Assembly: GCF_005406125.1 (NCBI RefSeq)
Contig: NZ_BIXZ01000008.1
Coordinates: forward strand, 1 to 64,000
Source: Haloarcula mannanilytica
GTDB lineage: Archaea > Halobacteriota > Halobacteria > Halobacteriales > Haloarculaceae
Length of the DNA: 64,000 bases
Direction: 5' to 3'
Within the stretch, counting starts at the first letter, position 1, and each line of letters begins with the position of its first letter. A program made the translations under genes and the position numbers. The notes under the pieces were generated by a model. That model was given only the letters and a program-made list of their open reading frames with translations. It was not told where the DNA came from and did not search any database. This document shows, one piece after another, positions 8,753-16,542 of this stretch.

Positions 8753-9907
8753 CTATGATTTCATGAGAAATAACCTCTCTAAATCATCAACATTTCGTTC
8801 CCAAGAATGCTGTTCTGCCCAAGCTCTTCCGGAATCACCAAAAGAATTCCTCAGATCCCTGTTTGATATTAGTTCATGAACATTAGAAGCAAAAGAAGCT
8901 GCAGTGAATTCATCTACTAGAAATCCAGTCTGTTGGTGTTTAATTGAATCACGTAGACCACTCACATCACATCCAATGGCCGGAGTTCCACAAGCGTTTG
9001 CCTCGAGAACTGCAATCCCCCACCCTTCAACTCGGCTGGGTGCAATAAATGCCCATCCCGACTGTAGTAGCTGTATTTTCTTCTCTTCTGATACGAAGCC
9101 ATGAAAGTGAGCTTTATTAGTGTTTTCACAGTAGGTCTCTATCAGTTCTTTCATCGGTCCATCTCGTCCAGCCACATGCAAATGAATATCCTGTTCAGAT
9201 AGTGCTTGCAGTTCTTGATGTATCTCCGGTATCCGGTCAACACCTTTATACCGTTCTAATCCTCCAATGTATACCATCTGAGGATTATTCGATTCATTTC
9301 CAGGAAAATATTTCTCTAAATCAATTCCGTTTCTTATTTCATAAACAGTATCTGGGGGGTGTCCACGCGAAACTAATTCTTTTGTAGTGCTGGGACTCAC
9401 GCTTACCGTTGGTGTATTTCTCTCTCTCAGAACTCCTGCCCACTGAGAAATATATCCTAAAAGATTTTGTGGAAAGGGATGGGTGTCGAAGAATGAATCA
9501 ATTGCAATATGGTGGAAGATAGCTATTCGTGGACACCGAGTTACTACTGGCCAGGGAAGGGGAGTATTTACGGTATAAACAATGTCGGGCGATATTTTAA
9601 ACATCTTAAAATAAAAATAAAAGGTAACAAATATATATGAAGTAACGACATCCCAAGGCGCAGACAACCAGTTATCAAAGCCAACACGATGAATATACAC
9701 TCCTCCATCAACCTCTCTTTTTTTGTTTCCCTCATCCGACCCAGTGAGAAGATGGACTCTGTGACCTCGTTCTGCAAGTCGTTTTAGACTTTCTTCCAAA
9801 TTGAGCTCTGATCCACCCGCTTTCGAGTGATGCCAGCTCCTCTTATTCAGTGCTAAGATACAAACTTTTTCGGTAGCATCTGCAGAGGAATCATTTAATT
9901 GTTCCAT
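8753..9907 (-). CDS. Glycosyltransferase family 4 (GT-B fold)
   Basis: 384 residues. The N-terminus KVCILALNKRSWHHSKAGGSE carries the acceptor-side glycine loop. The donor domain contains MVYIGGLERYKGVDRIPE (about residue 215) and the E-x7-E motif in PSRVEGWGIAVLEANACGTP (about residue 300). It is divergent from the second sulfatase-fold gene; the 122 bases between the two starts hold promoters for both. It probably adds a sugar to the same glycan as the other two GT4 enzymes of the island. Confidence 0.87.
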   Translation of the reverse strand: MEQLNDSSADATEKVCILALNKRSWHHSKAGGSELNLEESLKRLAERGHRVHLLTGSDEGNKKREVDGGVYIHRVGFDNWLSAPWDVVTSYIFVTFYFYFKMFKISPDIVYTVNTPLPWPVVTRCPRIAIFHHIAIDSFFDTHPFPQNLLGYISQWAGVLRERNTPTVSVSPSTTKELVSRGHPPDTVYEIRNGIDLEKYFPGNESNNPQMVYIGGLERYKGVDRIPEIHQELQALSEQDIHLHVAGRDGPMKELIETYCENTNKAHFHGFVSEEKKIQLLQSGWAFIAPSRVEGWGIAVLEANACGTPAIGCDVSGLRDSIKHQQTGFLVDEFTAASFASNVHELISNRDLRNSFGDSGRAWAEQHSWERNVDDLERLFLMKS

Positions 9908-9940
9908 AGGTGAGTCCCTTTTGCAAAGCCGTAGGAGAAA

Positions 9941-9949
9941 GCTATATAC
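9941..9949 (+). promoter_or_regulatory. TATA-like box for the sulfatase-fold gene at 10030
   Basis: GCTATATAC lies 81 bases upstream of ATG 10030 in the divergent intergenic region. It is the clearest archaeal TATA-like element there. A start about 25 bases downstream would leave a leader of roughly 55 bases. No experiment supports it. Confidence 0.35.
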
Positions 9950-10029
9950 TTTCGGAAGTGACAGTGTTCATATGGATATCGGTGGTTGTTTGCTCTACTG
10001 TGCTAAACAAAGGAACATTCAAAATTACA

Positions 10030-11484
10030 ATGAATAAAAATATCGTTCTTGTGGTAATGGATACGGCTCGTGCCCCAGATACCAAGTATGTTTATAACAA
10101 GGTGTCGAATTCGTCAATAGAGCGGTTAGTTGAAGAGGGAACAGAGTTTACAAATGCGTTCACAAACGCTCCCTGGACATTACCCTCACATGCATCCCTT
10201 TTTACTGGTACCTATACCTCAAAACATGGTACACATGCTGGGCACAAATTCTTAGATGATTCCTTTCCTACGCTAGCGGAGTTACTCTCGGCAGAGGGTT
10301 ATCAAACAGCAGGAGTAACTAACAACGCATGGGTAACCAACGAGTTCGGACTTGCTAATGGATTTAATGATTTCTTTAAAGCTTGGCAATATATACAGGC
10401 AGAAACAGACTTTGGTGAAATAAAGCTCACTACTCACGGGGTAGATCTCGTCAAGAGAAGCGTAAAAGGGCTGTTGAATGGGGAGATTATAGCAAATTTG
10501 ATGAATACAGTTTATGGACAATTTATTTATCGTCGAAAAGATTATGGAGCTAAACGCACTAACTCAATTGTCCGCTCATGGATTGAAGATCGAGATAGTA
10601 ATAAGCCATTTTTTCTCTTTATCAACTATCTAGAACCTCATCTGGATTACCAACCACCCAAAGAATTTGCAGAACCTTTCCTACCATCTGATGCAACATA
10701 TAAAGAAGCGATGAAAGTCCCGCAAAAACCATGGGATTATGTTTCAGGAGCATTGGAAATGTCTGATAGGGATTTTGAACTACTCCGATCACTTTACCGT
10801 GCAGAAATAGCATATCTTGATGCCCAAATAGGTGACCTAAGACAGGTTCTATACGAAAAAAAGGAATGGCAAGATACAATTTTTATTATTGTTGGTGATC
10901 ACGGCGAAAATATAGGGGAACACGACCTGATGGATCATCAATACTCTCTTCATGATACCTTACTTCATGTTCCACTATTTTTCAGCGGAGGTGCTTTTGA
11001 CGGGGTCGGTAAGTCAGATAGGTTAGTTCAAACAGTGGATCTCTTTCCGACCATCTTAGATATTGCAGGGGTCGATATACCATCCCACTCACAAGGACTC
11101 TCTTTCCACCCCAGTTCGACAGACCCCCCACGAGAGCGTATCTTTGCAGAATATCGATGCCCGCAACCAACAATAGAGCGATTGAGTAAAGAAACAGATA
11201 TTCCTTTAGAAGATCTACAACAGTACGATAAAAAGCTACGCTCAGTTCAAACAGATGAATATAAAATAGTTCGCGATTCTAACGGGAAATTAGAATTCTA
11301 CAATCTTAAAGATAGGGAAACTAAAATTGAAGATTGGTCATCGGAAGAACAAGAAGTCGTAGAGGGACTCGAAACGGATCTCAAGAAATGGTTGAGTTCC
11401 TTTGAGCAAGCGTCACTGAAGGACTCAACAGAGATGGATAACGAAACTAAAAAAATGCTCGAAGATTTGGGGTATTTACAGTAG
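10030..11484 (+). CDS. Sulfatase/alkaline-phosphatase superfamily enzyme without formylglycine cysteine
   Basis: 484 residues from ATG 10030 (NKNIVLVVMDTARAPDTKYV). Upstream in-frame start codons from 9910 lie in the promoter region and encode no conserved sequence. Metal-binding Asp11; nucleophile segment APWTLPSHASLFTG with Thr50 in place of Cys/Ser and His in place of Arg; second metal site GDHGENIGEHD (about residue 289). It shares the C-terminal motif LxDLGY with the enzyme at 210-1535, so the two are paralogues with related jobs. The Thr points to phosphodiester or phosphotransfer chemistry more than sulfate-ester hydrolysis. The substrate is probably the surface glycan made by this island. 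Confidence 0.8.
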   Translation: MNKNIVLVVMDTARAPDTKYVYNKVSNSSIERLVEEGTEFTNAFTNAPWTLPSHASLFTGTYTSKHGTHAGHKFLDDSFPTLAELLSAEGYQTAGVTNNAWVTNEFGLANGFNDFFKAWQYIQAETDFGEIKLTTHGVDLVKRSVKGLLNGEIIANLMNTVYGQFIYRRKDYGAKRTNSIVRSWIEDRDSNKPFFLFINYLEPHLDYQPPKEFAEPFLPSDATYKEAMKVPQKPWDYVSGALEMSDRDFELLRSLYRAEIAYLDAQIGDLRQVLYEKKEWQDTIFIIVGDHGENIGEHDLMDHQYSLHDTLLHVPLFFSGGAFDGVGKSDRLVQTVDLFPTILDIAGVDIPSHSQGLSFHPSSTDPPRERIFAEYRCPQPTIERLSKETDIPLEDLQQYDKKLRSVQTDEYKIVRDSNGKLEFYNLKDRETKIEDWSSEEQEVVEGLETDLKKWLSSFEQASLKDSTEMDNETKKMLEDLGYLQ

Positions 11485-11496
11485 CCTATTGCCTCT

Positions 11497-11996
11497 TCAA
11501 TCGTTTTTTATTGAATATAGTTGACGAAGTTTGATGCGAGCGTAATCGGCCGTGAACTGCCAATCAATCTCGGATTCGTCCATGTTTCGGGTGTGTTCCC
11601 ACGCAGCAACCCCTGCGCAGAGTGTCGGTGCGTCAGGAATATTTTGGTCAGGGTAATCCGTCCATAGGGCGCTGAAATCGATTTCGGCCATGTCCGGCCA
11701 ACTGCCGTACTGGTGTGAAATGAAATTCATGCTTGCTGAGTAAGCGAGGTGCGTCTTGTAGGGGGAGATGTTAGTAGAGGGCGTCTGCTGATACGTGTCC
11801 AGATCGTCCATCACCACCGGATGCAGTCCATTTCCGGGTAGTGATCATCCTCCAGACACTGCATCTGAGCGACGAACTCCTGTTTACGCCGTCGTTCGGA
11901 TATCTTGATGTGTCGCCAGCCAATCAGCGATTTGCTCATCACAAAGAGATCGCCTGTGCCATTCCGCCCGTGTGAGTCGTCGTACCGGATGACCAC
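11497..11996 (-). pseudogene. IS630-type transposase remnant, frameshifted
   Basis: From 11996 downward one frame reads GRNGTGDLFVMSKSLIGWRH and ends with CIRW at a stop near 11811. The next frame resumes with MVMDDLDTY from 11817 and later HQYGSWPDMAEIDFSAL. IS630 transposases have RxVMDNLNTH and HGSWLNMAEIE in these places, so one missing G breaks the frame. The N-terminal part and terminal repeats were not found. Confidence 0.65.
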
Positions 11997-12209
11997 TCAT
12001 AGACAGATCGGGATCTTTTCGAGTATCTCCGAGACACTGTACAATATTCGCTCAGGGCAGTAGTGTATCCACCAGGGGGCGCTCATGACGGATGGGGTGT
12101 CTGTGTCCCCGGCATACTGGTTCGAACAACAGCGATAAACCGAGAACTGTCTCCACCCAATTAGCTCGCCACCACCGTTATATTGAGCTAAATCTTACTA
12201 TGCGATGGT

Positions 12210-13517
12210 ATGTCACAACAAAGCGTACAGGAGGAGCTACACGTCGATCAGTACACGCTCGGATTGGTAGGCCCCGACCAGGAGTGGGCTGGCACGGTCG
12301 CTGACGGTGGCCGGGTCACAACGTACACGCCACCGGGCTGTTGGGGCCCGATGATCACACCGTCGTTCCGCGGCGGGCACGAAGTCACACGACCCATCCG
12401 GGTCGAGGGTGCAAGCGTCGGCGACGCCGTCGCGATCCACATTCGCGACATCGAAGTAACGAGTATGGCGACGAGCACGGGGTCGATGGCCGAACGCGAT
12501 GGGGCCTTCGAGGATGACCCCTTCGTCGACCATCGGTGTCCCGAATGTGGGACGACGTGGCCGGATTCGGTCGTCGAGGGGACTGGTGAGGACGCCATCC
12601 GGTGTGCCGAGTGCGGTGCGAACGCCTCCTCGTTTGGCTTCGAGTACGGGTACACCGTCGCCTTCGACCACGAGAATGCTGTCGGGTTAACACTCGATAA
12701 GGACGGCGCACACGAGCTGGCGACAAACGCCGATGAGGTAATGGACATTCCCGAGAACGCACGCCAGCATCCGATCTTGCTATACGAACCCGATGGGATG
12801 CCCGGGACGCTCGGCCGACTGCGGCCGTTCATCGGGAACATCGGGACGACGCCGCCGGTCACGATGCCGGATTCGCACAACGCGGGGGACTTCGGCCAGA
12901 GCCTCATCGGTGCCGACCACGACTACGGCGTCGAAACCGAGGCCGACCTGGAACAGCGGACTGACGGATACATGGACATTCCGGAAGTCCGTGAGGGTGC
13001 GACACTGATTTGTCCGGTTGCCATCGACGGTGGCGGCGTCTATGTCGGTGATCTTCACGCGAACCAGGGTGACGGGGAGCTCTCGTTGCACACGACCGAC
13101 GTGAGCGGGACCGTCACGATGGATGTCGAAGTCATCGACGGGCTCGAACTCGACGGCCCAATCCTGCTACCCAACGAGGAGGACTTGCCGTTCATCAGCC
13201 AGCCCTACAGCGACGACGAGCTCGAGGCCGGCCGCGACCTCGGTGCAGAGCACAGCGTGGACGTGCAGGAGAACATGGCACCGATTCAGGTGGTCGGGTC
13301 GGGTGCGACAGTCAACGACGCCACGCAGAACGCGTTCGACCGGGCGAAAACGCTCCTAGATATGAGCGAAGGCGAGGTCCGTGCGCGGTGTACCTTCACC
13401 GGCGGCGTCCAGATCGGTCGGCTTCCCGGCGTCGTCCAGTTGGATATGCTCGCGCCGCTCGATATATTAGAGGAGCGCGGCCTCGGTGACGCCGTCCAAG
13501 AACAGTACGGACTGTAG
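12210..13517 (+). CDS. Acetamidase/formamidase family protein
   Basis: 435 residues. The family hydrolyses formamide or acetamide to ammonia and the acid. Characteristic parts are WAGTVADGGRVTTYTPPGCWGP near the start, the region RPFIGNIGTTPPVTMPDSHNAGDFG (about residues 208-232) and CPVAIDGGGVYVGDLHANQGDGE (about 273-295). A haloarchaeal insertion of about 35 residues (110-145) carries CPECG and CAECG pairs, likely a structural zinc ribbon. ATG 12210 precedes SQQSVQEELHVDQY. It stands alone, downstream of IS remnants. It probably serves nitrogen scavenging; the exact amide is unknown. Confidence 0.85.
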   Translation: MSQQSVQEELHVDQYTLGLVGPDQEWAGTVADGGRVTTYTPPGCWGPMITPSFRGGHEVTRPIRVEGASVGDAVAIHIRDIEVTSMATSTGSMAERDGAFEDDPFVDHRCPECGTTWPDSVVEGTGEDAIRCAECGANASSFGFEYGYTVAFDHENAVGLTLDKDGAHELATNADEVMDIPENARQHPILLYEPDGMPGTLGRLRPFIGNIGTTPPVTMPDSHNAGDFGQSLIGADHDYGVETEADLEQRTDGYMDIPEVREGATLICPVAIDGGGVYVGDLHANQGDGELSLHTTDVSGTVTMDVEVIDGLELDGPILLPNEEDLPFISQPYSDDELEAGRDLGAEHSVDVQENMAPIQVVGSGATVNDATQNAFDRAKTLLDMSEGEVRARCTFTGGVQIGRLPGVVQLDMLAPLDILEERGLGDAVQEQYGL

Positions 13518-13709
13518 CATCATTTACGTCGTGACATGGACGGAGTCGGAGGCCACAATAGCAGTCAGGTCGTGCCCAGCAACGGCGTGACTTCCCGTAA
13601 CAGTGTGTCATAGAATTCCTCTCGTATGCTTCGAGGTGACCGATACAGGGGAAACACAGATCGTTCAGTATAGAGAACGTACCGGCTGACGTAATTTTTT
13701 GTATACACA

Positions 13710-14012
13710 ATTTCAACACAATATATCGCTGAAGCAGAGTCCTCACCTGAGAAAACGACGGTCAATATCCGGATGACAGAAACGTTCTTGGAAGATGTCG
13801 ATACGACGTGGGAAGACCACGGATTCAACAGTCGGAGTGAATTTATCCGAGCCGTACTGCGTGATGCGCTCAAGCATCCCGAATTCAATCGTGCAGACCT
13901 GAAAGCGATGCTCACGAGTGAAGCTGAGATTCGTGAAGGTCGCACACACAGTAGCGGTGATGTGAAGGCTGCATACGGGCTTGACGAGACAGCACGCGAC
14001 AGCGATGAGTGA
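13710..14012 (+). pseudogene. Ribbon-helix-helix antitoxin with lost start codon
   Basis: From 13773 the frame gives MTETFLEDVDTTWEDHGFNS and continues RSEFIRAVLRDALKHPEFNR, the helices of a CopG/RHH DNA-binding protein. The beta strand that contacts DNA, TTVNIRM, lies just upstream in the same frame (13755-13775). That upstream extension reads ISTQYIAEAESSPEKTTVNIR and starts with ATT at 13710, where relatives would be expected to begin MSTQY. So the natural ATG seems changed to ATT. Translation could start at the rare ATT, or at 13773 giving a 79-residue protein lacking the strand. The toxin-like gene downstream is also damaged, so decay of the whole pair is likely. Confidence 0.6.
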
Positions 14013-14286
14013 GTAGGACTAGGAACTCACCGACACAGCACGGCGGGATTTCGATGGATTGGATGACTATGCACGCGATCGCATTGCTAGCAAACTAGAC
14101 GAGATTGCGACCGACAAATGGCGCGACCCACCCGATCATCTGGAACCGCTCCAAGGTGCACCACACGAGAAACTCCGTGTTGGCCCGTTTCGACTCGGAA
14201 TCCGGGTCAACCGGACTGACAAGCTTCTCTACGTCCTCCGGATTCGCAAACGCGGTGGTGATGCGTATCGGAGTGATGACGATTAA
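14005..14286 (+). pseudogene. RelE/ParE-type toxin with premature stops
   Basis: ATG 14005 overlaps the end of the antitoxin gene, as toxin genes usually do. The frame reads M S E stop D stop E L T D T A R R D F D G L, with TAG at 14014-14016 and 14020-14022, then continues unbroken to 14286. The later part, LEPLQGAPHEKLRVGPFRLG and YVLRIRKRGGDAYR, is a typical RelE-fold toxin C-terminus. A TTG at 14059 could start a 75-residue product lacking the first helix. Loss of the toxin N-terminus together with the antitoxin start suggests a dead module. Confidence 0.65.
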
Positions 14287-14353
14287 TTTGAAATGCAGGT
14301 AGCTGGCTGAAAAGAAAGTATAGGTCATTATCGTAATAATTATTATCGAGAGT

Positions 14354-14549
14354 ATGACCTTCTACGATCGCACGGAGGAACTCGGTGGCCTCAGAACGGC
14401 GCTTGAGTCACCAAGCCACGACTTCTTCGTCGTGTATGGCCAGCGTCGCGTGGGGAAAACAGAACTCCTCAAAGCGTTCTGTGCTGACTAAGGACGTCGA
14501 TGCGGACTGGTCACTGTTCGGACCAGGCGAGATGGAGACGCTGCTGTAA
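14354..14549 (+). pseudogene. Remnant of an archaeal P-loop ATPase (PF01637-like)
   Basis: ATG 14354 opens a 45-residue frame, MTFYDRTEELGGLRTALESP, continuing to the Walker A motif VVYGQRRVGKTELLKAF, and stops at 14489-14491. Immediately after, bases 14493-14549 encode DVDADWSLFGPGEMETLL followed by TAA, which looks like the tail of the same family. The roughly 350 residues in between are missing, so an internal deletion left only the two ends. Confidence 0.6.
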
Positions 14550-14555
14550 TCGACT

Positions 14556-15068
14556 TCAGAATTCAAGTTGGGTTTTCAGATCCACCACCAGCACGTACGC
14601 CGCCAATGCGAGAACGACAGCTGAAAACGCGGTCCAGAGGTGGAGATTCACCGACCCCTCGCCAGCCCAGTGTGGGACTATCGAACGGGCGACGGGCGGC
14701 TGGAGCGGCCAGAGCAGGTCTGGAGACACGTGTGGGTCTGGCGGGAGAAGCTGTTGATTGTCGGCGACTAGGTGAGAGAGATAGGCGAACGCAAACGACC
14801 CGCCCAGCCTCGCCCGCTCTGTCTTGATTCCGTACGCGATGATAGCAATCGCGAGTGGGATGGCGAACGGGAGCGAATGCATGAACACTCGCCCGGACGG
14901 AATGAGGAACAGTTCGTAGGCCAGGGGCTTGTCGACGAGGTCCGGGAACTGGCTCCCGAAGAACGCGACTGCGAGTAACTGGAGCGACGGCAGTCGTTGG
15001 TCTCGGATGACCGCATACGCCGCGATGGGGAGGAGGGCGATGATGAAGTGCTCGATTGGGAGGACCAT
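14556..15068 (-). CDS. Membrane metal-dependent hydrolase, YdjM/DUF457-like
   Basis: 170 residues with four to five hydrophobic segments. MVLPIEHFIIALLPIAAYAV starts the protein; FFGSQFPDLVDKP and FMHSLPFAIPL hold the conserved His/Asp residues of this integral-membrane family, and AYLSHLVADNQQLLPP holds the other His/Asp pair. The biological substrate is unknown. It lies 9 bases downstream of the UPF0179 gene on the same strand, probably one transcript. Confidence 0.7.
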   Translation of the reverse strand: MVLPIEHFIIALLPIAAYAVIRDQRLPSLQLLAVAFFGSQFPDLVDKPLAYELFLIPSGRVFMHSLPFAIPLAIAIIAYGIKTERARLGGSFAFAYLSHLVADNQQLLPPDPHVSPDLLWPLQPPVARSIVPHWAGEGSVNLHLWTAFSAVVLALAAYVLVVDLKTQLEF

Positions 15069-15076
15069 CGCTCGTC

Positions 15077-15526
15077 CTACTGCTGTTCGCCCTCTAACTT
15101 CACTAGCGTCAAATCCCGGTCTAGCATACAGTAATCGTGCGGCGGGTCGCCGATAATCTCGTCAATTCGATACTCTTCATCGAACTCAGCCCCGGCAGGT
15201 TCACAGTAGGGATGGCTCGGACACTCAGTGTGTGGACAGGGGCCCATCAGTGAGGCTTTGCTGCCAGCGTAGGCACCCTTCGAGGGAACGTTCGCCCGAA
15301 TCGGCGCGGGTTCGACTTCAACGGCCCGCACGCCGTCTTGATGCATCGCACAGTCTAGCGTTTGCCCGCTTTGTCTCACGTTGGTAATCCGATACCGATT
15401 ACCGGTCGTCAGATTGAGACATTGGTCGCGGTACGGACACCCCTCACAGCCGCTGGCTTCGCCGCGGTAGACGAACTCCTCGCCGACTTCGGCGAGGCGC
15501 GTCCCGACGAGCGTGACAGTAGTCAT
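15077..15526 (-). CDS. UPF0179 family protein
   Basis: 149 residues from ATG 15526 (MTTVTLVGTRLAEVGEEFVY). Cysteines are arranged as GCEGCPYRDQC near residue 30 and GPCPHTECPSHPYC near residue 100, with a further Cys in DYCMLDRD. This suggests metal or iron-sulfur binding. The family is conserved in Euryarchaeota and has no established function. It is followed closely by the membrane hydrolase gene. Confidence 0.8.
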   Translation of the reverse strand: MTTVTLVGTRLAEVGEEFVYRGEASGCEGCPYRDQCLNLTTGNRYRITNVRQSGQTLDCAMHQDGVRAVEVEPAPIRANVPSKGAYAGSKASLMGPCPHTECPSHPYCEPAGAEFDEEYRIDEIIGDPPHDYCMLDRDLTLVKLEGEQQ

Positions 15527-15558
15527 GCTAGACAATAAGCGGTGAACACGGTAAAGAG

Positions 15559-15936
15559 TCAGGACTGGCCGGTGAGGTCGTCCAGTTTGTCCAGATACGC
15601 TTCGCGGGGCACGTGATACAGCGACCGGTAGTCCAGGTCACCGTCGGCAAACCGGGTCGCCAGTTCGACAGCGCCCTCGACGGCAGCGTCGCGGCGCTCG
15701 TAGGAATCGGCGTCGCGTTCGACTTCGGGCTCCAGGTAGAAGGTGACGTACCAGCTCTCCCCGGTCCGGTCAGCGCCGGGGCGTCGGGTCCGTTTCCCGC
15801 GTGTGAGATAGATGGTTGGGAGACACGGCGCTGGAAACTGCTCGGAGTCAAAAACATCCGGGCGATACGCGAGGATGAGCTTGTCGTCGGTCTCGTTCCA
15901 CACCGTCCAGTCTTCGGGCAGGTCCGACAGGTCCAT
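15559..15936 (-). CDS. Conserved haloarchaeal protein (DUF5820-like)
   Basis: 125 residues from ATG 15936, MDLSDLPEDWTVWNETDDKL, then LAYRPDVFDSEQFPAPCLPT and YLEPEVERDADSYERR. An in-frame start at 16071 would add 45 poorly conserved residues, so the internal ATG is preferred. It is acidic and soluble, with no signal peptide or membrane segment. It resembles a family restricted to Halobacteria; the function is unknown and the family name is recalled only loosely. Confidence 0.65.
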   Translation of the reverse strand: MDLSDLPEDWTVWNETDDKLILAYRPDVFDSEQFPAPCLPTIYLTRGKRTRRPGADRTGESWYVTFYLEPEVERDADSYERRDAAVEGAVELATRFADGDLDYRSLYHVPREAYLDKLDDLTGQS

Positions 15937-16542
15937 GCCTCTGCGTTCGTGTGGACCGGCAAGAATCCGCTGGTCCGTCCTGAAGTCGTCCAGATCGAGA
16001 TGGGAAACCAGTCCGACGATGGCACAGGCGGGTCGTCGAACCGTATCATGTGGAGAGTTCTCAGCCACCAATCAAATCAGCAACAGATTCACAACAGTCC
16101 AGCGCTAAACACTGGCCGACCCACCTAAGCGAACAGTTGGCAAGCGACACAGTATATAAACTAGAGTGGAACTAATGAGATACGGTAACACACCTGTGGC
16201 CCGCCGTCCCCGTGTTCAGTCTATCACGGTGTCGGAATTTAACGGCGGAAAACCCACACAGGGACAAAGTTCTTATATGACCAGAACTCGTACAATAAAT
16301 AGTATCGGAAACAGTTCCGTACTGTCTCCCGTTACCACACCGCGTCGGAACAAGCGTGTTCCGCCGTGCAGATCAGTCATGGAAGGGCACACCCGTCATC
16401 CCGCAGTGCGGGAGTATTCGGCGGCCGCAGGCGAGCAAGCGTGCAGCGGACAGTGCCGACGGCGAATTGGCCACACACAGCGGCAGAGCCGTCCTGTGAC
16501 GGCAGGCGAGCGCGTGCAGCCACGACGAACTACTGAGAGAGC
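15937..16542 (+). promoter_or_regulatory. Promoter region and hairpin-rich leader of the prkA operon
   Basis: No gene is seen in these 606 bases. Two TATA-like boxes occur: TATATAAA at 16153 and CTTATATGA at 16272. Downstream of the second are four perfect hairpins: CGGAA/TTCCG (16306-16319), CGGAACA/TGTTCCG (16346-16363), TCCCGC/GCGGGA (16399-16413) and CCGTC/GACGG (16489-16502). A transcript starting near 16300 would have a leader of about 240 bases, long for a haloarchaeon, where most leaders are very short or absent. A regulated leader is inferred. Confidence 0.5.

Noticed and set aside
12092-12304. Open frame overlapping the start of the formamidase gene
   Set aside because: It runs in another frame over the conserved formamidase N-terminus and has no family resemblance.
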